A DNA stretch of 64,000 nt from the NCBI GenBank assembly GCA_916610825.1, contig OU744452.1, positions 15,232,110-15,296,109 on the forward strand. Direction: 5' to 3'. Below are positions 62,401-64,000 of this stretch, piece after piece. Numbering within the stretch: the stretch's first letter is position 1; every line of letters starts with the position of its first letter. Below the pieces are notes generated by a model. The model ran no database searches. It was not told the origin of the DNA and saw only the letters and a list, made by a program, of their open reading frames with translations. Origin of the DNA: Haliclystus octoradiatus (lineage: Eukaryota; Cnidaria; Staurozoa; Stauromedusae; Haliclystidae). Made by a program: the position numbers and the translations under genes.

Positions 62401-63568
62401 TAAATAATCATTATCACGAACAGACGACTGTGAACACTGTTTGTTGGCCAAATCGATTTCTATACAATGAAGAAATTATAAACAATATTGAAAGGTTTCA
62501 ATCCCGTGTGCGTTTGCACTCAACTAACTGTAGAGCTCGCTTACATAGATGCCATATGAAAGGATATTTGACAATAATATTCTACCTGTCTATAATATCC
62601 ACGCTTAAGTTTCGATTTATTCATGTCACCATCACTCTCAAGATAAATTATACGGTATGGGGCTATTTGACACAATATACATAATAATCATAACAATATG
62701 ATCAATCATAACATTGGGAATTGAAACGTTCCATCTGTTTCTTCCCTAGAGAATGGTATTAACAATGAGAAATAGGAATTCGACAAGTAACTCTGAAGAG
62801 GCTTATTTACTCTATATGTTTTAGTAATAATAAATTTCATTCATCTAATTAGTGTTTTCCACTTGTATATCAATGAGACCCTTTAATCGAAGAAAAGATT
62901 GATGACCCTGGTTGTGTATTTTGAAATGATCCTGATCCCAAGCTATTGTTTGGGAACAACAACATTGCTGATGTGAAAAAGTGCTATTATTTATTAGCAT
63001 CTTTTGTGTTCATAACGTTTCTTTGTGATTGGTTGCATTTTTCGCTGCACCATGTAAATATTCAATGCTCTGATTTGTTTCGTCATCATTGATTGACTTG
63101 TATCGTATATATCATGTAGAACTAATTCCTGTTTTCTAGTTATTATTGAACCTTAGTATCGTACGATGTGGAACATACTCCTGCCTTGCCAGAATAGAAA
63201 TGCTGTGTTCCAAACCCATTTGTAAATCCTTGGTTATCCACGCTTAAGTTATTATTCATGTCACCATCATTCTCAAGATAAATTGTACGATATGGGGCTA
63301 TTTAACACAATATACATAATAATCATAACAATATGATCAATCATGACATTGGGAATTGAAACGTTCCATAGTTTTTCTAAATTGTTGGACATTCAACAAT
63401 ATAAATTTACCATCGGGTGAATATTTATGACCAAATGCCCTCACTTCCATCAAGGTAAGTACACGATCATCACCACCAATCCAAACCACAAGATAACGGC
63501 CAGTAACATGATTGCCACATGTGAAATTGCGGATTGATTCAACAGCGTATGGCATACTATTAACACAC
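17349..63568 (-). CDS. Multi-domain F-type lectin (fucolectin-like), 5' end outside window
   Basis: Ten B and nine A exons alternate and splice in one frame (about 1,378 codons), giving nine complete F-type lectin domains of about 147 residues plus the second half of another, then a stop at 17349. Each domain shows the family layout: DLANK, two Cys, [21 protein letters not shown], a Cys just after the A/B junction, [13 protein letters not shown], and [10 protein letters not shown]. Animal F-type lectins are usually extracellular, bind fucosylated glycans and act in recognition or immunity. A-to-B introns are phase 2 with a GTAAGT donor; B-to-A introns are phase 1, so a whole domain is a 1-1 symmetric module. 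No start codon or signal peptide is in the window; those exons should lie beyond 64000. All exons in the window keep open frames. The Arg-x-Asp of the sugar motif is kept but its other partners differ, so the ligand may not be simple fucose. Confidence 0.87.
17690..17830 (+). repeat. LINE-B-type 3' tail fixed in every lectin unit
   Basis: The block 'aataaacaagcacttgtg', then GGGGTGACTC, GGTCATTGATTGATTG matches the tail of LINE B (8235-8300) and of the 20.07-kb LINE. It recurs in the same place, antisense to the lectin gene, at about 21600, 24720, 28190, 31240, 34450, 42420, 54825 and 57820. It was therefore in the ancestral unit before amplification. The copy starting at 63800 is cut off by another repeat at 63862. 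Confidence 0.7.
19064..19352 (-). CDS. F-type lectin exon A, domain 9 (last)
   Basis: Intact, with RYNAYLSC (Ala for Asp) and motif RNDQFATH. Donor GTAAGT at 19063-19058. Confidence 0.87.
20065..20852 (-). mobile_element. 5'-truncated LINE (LINE B family) with target duplication
   Basis: An 11-bp duplication, ATATAGGGATA, flanks it (20054-20064 and 20853-20863); sister units have this once. On the minus strand it holds the last codons of the RT ORF (20768-20517, ending CYVCTDH, matching CYICDAN of LINE B), a 3'UTR with the AACAAGCATATTGTGCTTA tail, and a terminal (ATTC)n run at 20084-20065. Only the 3' end is present, as expected from incomplete reverse transcription. Same orientation as the lectin gene, in the B8-to-A9 intron. 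Confidence 0.85.
21139..21293 (-). CDS. F-type lectin exon B, domain 8
   Basis: 155 nt, [13 protein letters not shown]; donor GTAAAT after GAT-G at 21139. The B-to-A intron that follows holds the inserted LINE at 20065-20852. Confidence 0.87.
22819..23107 (-). CDS. F-type lectin exon A, domain 8
   Basis: Begins EIGLANKQC and has [10 protein letters not shown] (Ser for Leu). Motif RNDQYATH. Near-identical to domain 9 A exon. Confidence 0.87.
24249..24403 (-). CDS. F-type lectin exon B, domain 7
   Basis: 155 nt, CENIVTG and FGYQNSPD. Almost the same as domain 8 B, including the upstream intron. Donor GTAAAT. Confidence 0.87.
25254..25715. mobile_element. 462-bp MITE with 7-bp target duplication
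   Basis: Sister units read 'gataaagctgctttatgg' without a break. Here AGCTGCT is duplicated (25247-25253 and 25716-25722) around 462 bp. The ends are imperfect inverted repeats: GTAACCGTCAATTCC against GTAATCGCCAGTTCT. It is AT-rich, with no transposase frame. It lies in the intron between exons A and B of domain 7. Confidence 0.8.
26446..26734 (-). CDS. F-type lectin exon A, domain 7 (variant loop)
   Basis: Differs from the others in the putative binding loops: ASHAIT (His kept), [14 protein letters not shown] and [11 protein letters not shown], where Tyr replaces the His that follows RNDxxxx in other copies. Splice sites intact. Confidence 0.87.
27721..27872 (-). CDS. F-type lectin exon B, domain 6, shifted donor
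   Basis: Begins CVNSVPY; ends FGHLNSP before a GTGGGA donor, 152 nt. Same donor change as domains 2 and 3. Read-through would add about 18 residues, then stop. Confidence 0.75.
29471..29759 (-). CDS. F-type lectin exon A, domain 6
   Basis: Acceptor at 29761-29760 (TGTAG), then EIGLANKQC. The open frame continues upstream into intron sequence by chance. It has ISANSFAIT; motif RNDQFATH. Confidence 0.87.
30762..30916 (-). CDS. F-type lectin exon B, domain 5
   Basis: 155 nt with ALESIR (Leu for Val), CENHVTG and FGYKNSPD. The intron upstream of its acceptor is nearly identical to that of the terminal domain 9 B exon, although four units separate them. Confidence 0.87.
32552..32840 (-). CDS. 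F-type lectin exon A, domain 5
   Basis: Intact frame and splice sites. It has DVAVNS and DQRMPSQ; motif RNDQHATH. Otherwise close to domains 6, 8 and 9. Confidence 0.87.
33978..34132 (-). CDS. F-type lectin exon B, domain 4
   Basis: 155 nt. Acceptor GCTCAG; begins CVSGMPY (Gly for Ser); ends [11 protein letters not shown] before the GTAAAT donor. Confidence 0.87.
34763..36570 (+). pseudogene. LINE C reverse transcriptase fragment replacing unit DNA
   Basis: Broken RT frames: [17 protein letters not shown] (about 35255), VILLYKGKG...NNYRGI (about 35430-35492), a frameshift, then [13 protein letters not shown] (about 35546), [14 protein letters not shown] (about 35668), [13 protein letters not shown] (about 35843), the catalytic [10 protein letters not shown] (about 35942) and YEYLGVIL (about 36146). 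The last recognisable residues are near 36565. The lectin-unit sequence stops at 34762 and restarts at 36571 ('cctaaatttcctg') with about 0.9 kb of the normal unit missing between. No target duplication was found, so insertion came with a deletion or the block is a rearrangement. Confidence 0.75.
36692..36980 (-). CDS. F-type lectin exon A, domain 4
   Basis: Intact, with motif RNDNFANH (the only copy with Asn after RND). Near-twin of domain 3 exon A. Its downstream intron (34133-36691) was rebuilt by a LINE fragment, yet the 5' donor remains GTAAGTATTC. Confidence 0.87.
37330..41168. mobile_element. 3.8-kb non-autonomous element with about 455-bp terminal inverted repeats
   Basis: The ends are TAGACTGGTCC and its exact inverse. 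Inverted arms match over 37332-37785 and 40709-41166. A further inner inverted pair (39304-39546 with 40549-40790) repeats part of the arm. Sister units have an empty site ('cctctatctatatgttttag'). The flanks are compatible with a TA target duplication, but the local (TA)n run prevents proof. No transposase motif was found, so superfamily unassigned. It lies in the B4-to-A3 intron. Confidence 0.8.
37779..38590. repeat. Tandem repeat, four copies of about 202 bp
   Basis: The marker GTGAGAGAC recurs at 37858, 38059, 38261 and 38463, with flanks 'catgtctgagtatgacat' and 'aaatatagactgtatatt' repeated alongside. It sits between two partial copies of the element's left arm. The last copy decays after about 38520. 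Confidence 0.8.
41952..42103 (-). CDS. F-type lectin exon B, domain 3, shifted donor
   Basis: It begins CVSSIPY. The donor region is GGTGGGAAAT as in domains 2 and 6, so the exon is 152 nt if the GTGGGA site is used. Acceptor TGTGCAG is good. If that donor fails, translation reads KFILLNVQQ and stops. Confidence 0.75.
42527..45286. mobile_element. Unclassified 2.76-kb insertion, copy 1
   Basis: It interrupts the 'ttattattatata / tcag' junction that is continuous in most units, and is matched along its length by 57914-60974. It starts TAGCAATGAGTG, close to the palindrome GGTCCATAATGGACC (42541-42555). It ends in a duplicated 'ataaacagacagtatta ... aagtagata' block. No inverted or long direct terminal repeats and no transposase or RT motif were seen. 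One block near 43740-43870 is identical in both copies. Confidence 0.55.
46504..46792 (-). CDS. F-type lectin exon A, domain 3
   Basis: Closest to exon A of domain 4 (36692-36980): both have DSGID, NSYAIT and NHLDD, and a GTAAGTATTC donor. This copy has DTAVNS. Motif RNDHFANH. Confidence 0.87.
47831..48862 (-). pseudogene. Penelope-like element, left inverted arm (truncated)
   Basis: Reverse-complement copy of 53240-54250. It holds the RT C-terminal region (mirror of codons in 53270-53520) and, toward 48300-48060, the endonuclease coding part (a Cys-rich GIY-YIG region) with lesions. Its outer end lies beside the target duplication TACATAATAAT (47821-47831). The inner end is cut by the copia-like element at 48862. 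Confidence 0.75.
48863..49113 (+). repeat. Copia-like 5' LTR
   Basis: 251 bp, TGTTAAAATG to CTTACAACA, matched by 52951-53202 with a few percent difference. A 5-bp target duplication AGGAC lies at 48858-48862 and 53203-53207. Confidence 0.9.
49114..49129 (+). other. Primer-binding site for initiator tRNA-Met
   Basis: Immediately after the LTR, TGTTATGGGCCCAGTC matches the internal (anticodon-half) sequence of initiator tRNA-Met, the priming mode known for Drosophila copia. The copia PBS comparison is from general knowledge. Confidence 0.65.
49183..49810 (+). pseudogene. Copia-like gag (broken)
   Basis: Starts at ATG 49183 ([22 protein letters not shown], a copia-type gag opening: 'L...NW..WK'). 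Two TAA stops (49327 and 49531) and a frameshift near 49695 interrupt it. The conserved 'LLD..M..G.SV..Y....' helix region is visible at about 49556-49620. Gag forms the particle that packages element RNA. This copy cannot make an intact one. Confidence 0.8.
49820..50461 (+). pseudogene. Copia-like nucleocapsid knuckle and protease
   Basis: The 213-codon frame begins with a CCHC zinc knuckle ([14 protein letters not shown], about 49880-49920), an Asp-rich linker, then the aspartic protease DSGAS (about 50103-50117; [11 protein letters not shown]). It ends in the spacer before integrase. The domain itself looks intact, but it is out of frame with gag. Confidence 0.85.
50480..51398 (+). pseudogene. 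Copia-like integrase with deleted catalytic core
   Basis: Begins with the GAG-pre-integrase / zinc-binding part ([10 protein letters not shown] ... CENCVMAKQ, about 50508-50630), then [10 protein letters not shown] (first catalytic Asp) and FIDDYTR (second). The sequence then jumps from KVKAFRI (about 50860) to AAFIRNRMP (about 50875). The segment with the DNGGE-type catalytic Glu is missing. The C-terminal part resumes [10 protein letters not shown] and KVFGCTAYV. Internal deletion makes it inactive. Confidence 0.8.
51420..52901 (+). pseudogene. Copia-like reverse transcriptase and RNase H (broken)
   Basis: Frames give [35 protein letters not shown] and TFAPVIRF, then stops (about 51718), [33 protein letters not shown], a frameshift near 51970, the catalytic YVDD (51995-52006), and RNase H with [25 protein letters not shown], then DNQAAI and ADILTKPLP after a frameshift near 52670. 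Motif order and wording are typical of Ty1/copia. Confidence 0.88.
52941..52950 (+). other. Polypurine tract of the copia-like element
   Basis: TGAGTGGGAG directly abuts the 3' LTR start at 52951, the expected plus-strand priming site. Confidence 0.6.
52951..53202 (+). repeat. Copia-like 3' LTR
   Basis: 252 bp, TGTTAAAATG to TTTACAAGA; the terminal CA of the 5' LTR is GA here. Scattered substitutions and small indels against 48863-49113 show that time has passed since insertion. Confidence 0.9.
53208..54251 (+). pseudogene. Penelope-like element, right arm: RT C-terminus and GIY-YIG endonuclease
   Basis: [20 protein letters not shown] (about 53228), then [20 protein letters not shown] and [14 protein letters not shown], match the C-terminal RT region of Penelope-like elements. 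After stops near 53520-53670, a second frame (53798-54082) carries the GIY-YIG-type endonuclease: [20 protein letters not shown], with HLHERVKE and a KHLKNAH helix. The outer end abuts TACATAATAAT (54252-54262). It is 5'-truncated: only the 3' third of an element is present. Confidence 0.82.
54352..54503 (-). CDS. F-type lectin exon B, domain 2, shifted donor
   Basis: The usual GATG/GTAAAT donor is changed to GGTGGGAAAT. The only GT that keeps phase 1 sits 3 nt upstream (CCCG then GTGGGA), giving a 152-nt exon one codon shorter. It begins CVNSVPY, like domain 6, and has HVDGRY for HVTGRY. Confidence 0.75.
56009..56297 (-). CDS. F-type lectin exon A, domain 2 (most diverged)
   Basis: The frame and both splice sites are intact, but changes are more numerous than in sister copies: NKPC for NKQC, VLSND for VRYND, GRES for VLES, DRPMPLQ for DQPMPSQ. 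It keeps a His (NSHAIT) where most copies have Phe or Tyr. Motif RNDQHATH. Confidence 0.85.
57340..57494 (-). CDS. F-type lectin exon B, domain 1
   Basis: 155 nt. The acceptor reads TTTTCAG instead of the usual TGCAG; the donor is GTAAAT. The protein has MEVRVFG (Val for Ala), shared with exon B of domain 4 (33978-34132), which also has a similar upstream intron. Confidence 0.85.
57914..60974. mobile_element. Unclassified insertion, copy 2, carrying an extra 390-bp block
   Basis: Homologous to 42527-45286 with mostly single-base differences. It contains an additional block at about 58380-58770 absent from copy 1. It sits at the corresponding place in the A1-to-B1 intron of the lectin gene. 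Confidence 0.55.
58380..58770 (-). mobile_element. tRNA-like / SINE-like insertion
   Basis: Present only in copy 2 of the 2.8-kb insertion. On the minus strand an A-box-like TGGCTCATTGGTTAATG (58667-58651) and a B-box-like AGTTCAAATCC (58623-58613) are spaced as in tRNAs. The acceptor, anticodon and T stems do not pair properly, so it is not a working tRNA gene. A T-rich run follows. It could be a tRNA-derived SINE or a tRNA pseudogene. Confidence 0.45.
62171..62459 (-). CDS. F-type lectin exon A, domain 1
   Basis: Acceptor TATAG and donor GTAAGT are intact and the frame is open. It has two odd substitutions at normally fixed sites: the core Asp of WWYVDL is Tyr (WWYVYLGL) and the Tyr of CTYAIDG is Asn. 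Motif residues RNDHFATH. Confidence 0.85.
62595..62735. repeat. Segment duplicated again at 63236-63375 within one intron
   Basis: 'atccacgcttaagtt', through 'ttcatgtcaccatcactctcaagataaatt' and on to 'gggaattgaaacgttcca', occurs at both places. In other units this sequence occurs once, next to exon B. The first copy is spliced into the middle of the intron. Confidence 0.7.
63411..63568 (-). CDS. F-type lectin exon B, domain 0 (first in window)
   Basis: Acceptor TGCAG then [11 protein letters not shown]; the donor GTAAAT follows GAT-G at 63411. It is 158 nt, one codon longer than its sisters because of an extra Asp ([10 protein letters not shown]). The matching A exon must lie beyond the right edge. 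Confidence 0.85.
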
Positions 63569-63861
63569 CTGCACATGCGATAAAGATACAGATAAGTTGC
63601 AATTGAAGATGAGGGCAGAGAACTGCCCATATCATTTCGGACTTATAGAGAACCTTAGATTTATCTTTTTGATTGAAAAGTTCATTCACATAGAGTCTAT
63701 ACCTTGAGTATTTTGGAGGATTTGTCCTTAGCGACAGGCTAATGTTTTAGCTTAAGGATAGTTTAAACATTTATTATAGTAGTGTATGATACTTGCTGTA
63801 GTGGTCTAGGGGAGACAGGACTGATGACACCGCTACATGAAAATTCTGTAAATTTATTTAA

Positions 63862-64000
63862 ATCAGGTGCGGATCCAGGAAAAAAGCTGACTGTCGCCTT
63901 GGGCGCTCCTGTGAGAGGGGCGAAGCCCCTCTCTATCTGGGGGGTCCAGGGGCATGCTTCCCTGGAAACATTTTTTAAAATAAAGCTATATTTAATTTGA
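63862..64000 (+). repeat. GC-rich interspersed repeat, cut by window edge
   Basis: 'aggtgcggatccagg', then GGGGCGAAGCCCC, then GGGGGGTCCAGGGGCATGC: the same block order as 11455-11575. It interrupts the LINE-tail part of the lectin unit at 63861. Confidence 0.65.

Larger units (their letters stand above)
17349..63861 (-). repeat. Tandem array of about 3.0-3.4 kb lectin units
   Basis: B-exon spacing is 3.77, 3.11, 3.41, 3.04, 3.22, 8.0, 12.3, 3.0 and 6.1 kb. Subtracting recognised insertions brings the long ones back to about 3.0-3.3 kb. Introns align between units over nearly their whole length, for example the 'cctcaataaacaagcactt' and 'gcaaagcctcctttctg' blocks. No intronic open frame stays intact in all units, so the intron conservation reflects recent duplication or gene conversion rather than hidden genes. 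Confidence 0.85.

Noticed and set aside
17349-63568. Ten separate single-domain lectin genes
   Set aside because: No unit has its own start codon exon or signal peptide. Only the last B exon has a stop in place of a donor and is followed by AATAAA signals in the expected spot.

Overview
This 64 kb window is AT-rich DNA from an invertebrate animal. The reasons are split genes with GT/AG introns, AATAAA polyadenylation signals, and several metazoan-type retroelements (APE-endonuclease LINEs, Penelope-like, Ty1/copia-like, Ty3/gypsy-like) plus inverted-repeat DNA elements. I could not settle the phylum. No rRNA, functional tRNA or CRISPR array was seen.

The main gene runs right to left (minus strand) from beyond the right edge to about 17.2 kb. 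It encodes a protein built from tandem F-type lectin (fucolectin/FTP-like) domains. Each domain comes from two exons: A (289 nt: Cys-rich start, Trp-Trp core, Arg-x-Asp motif) and B (about 155 nt: second Cys pair, Gly-Arg-Tyr strand, closing Phe-Gly). Nine A and ten B exons alternate here, giving nine complete domains and half of a tenth. All A-to-B introns are phase 2 and all B-to-A introns phase 1, so the exons splice into one frame of about 1,378 codons ending in a stop and poly(A) signals at 17.2-17.35 kb. The 5' end (start codon, signal peptide) lies past 64 kb.

The array is made of about 3.0-3.4 kb units whose introns are also very similar, so it amplified recently or is homogenised. 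Every unit carries the same antisense LINE 3' tail. Later insertions stretch some units: a truncated LINE with 11-bp target duplications (20.07-20.85 kb), a 462-bp MITE (25.25-25.72), a LINE fragment that replaced unit DNA (34.76-36.57), a 3.8-kb element with long inverted repeats and an internal 202-bp tandem repeat (37.33-41.17), an inverted Penelope-like pair split by a complete copia-like element (47.83-54.25), and a roughly 2.8-3 kb sequence of unknown nature shared by two units (42.53-45.29 and 57.91-60.97). Sister units serve as empty sites for most of them.

The left 17 kb is mostly repeat wreckage: MITE-like hairpins, a LINE (5.2-6.36 and 8.34-10.4 kb) interrupted by a second LINE (6.36-8.33), a gypsy-like remnant (14.1-16.0, minus) and a fold-back repeat (16.2-16.85). 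The only cellular gene candidate there is a minus-strand exon (2975-3286) encoding a signal peptide and a short PAN/apple-like cysteine segment, probably the start of the next gene, which continues off the left edge.
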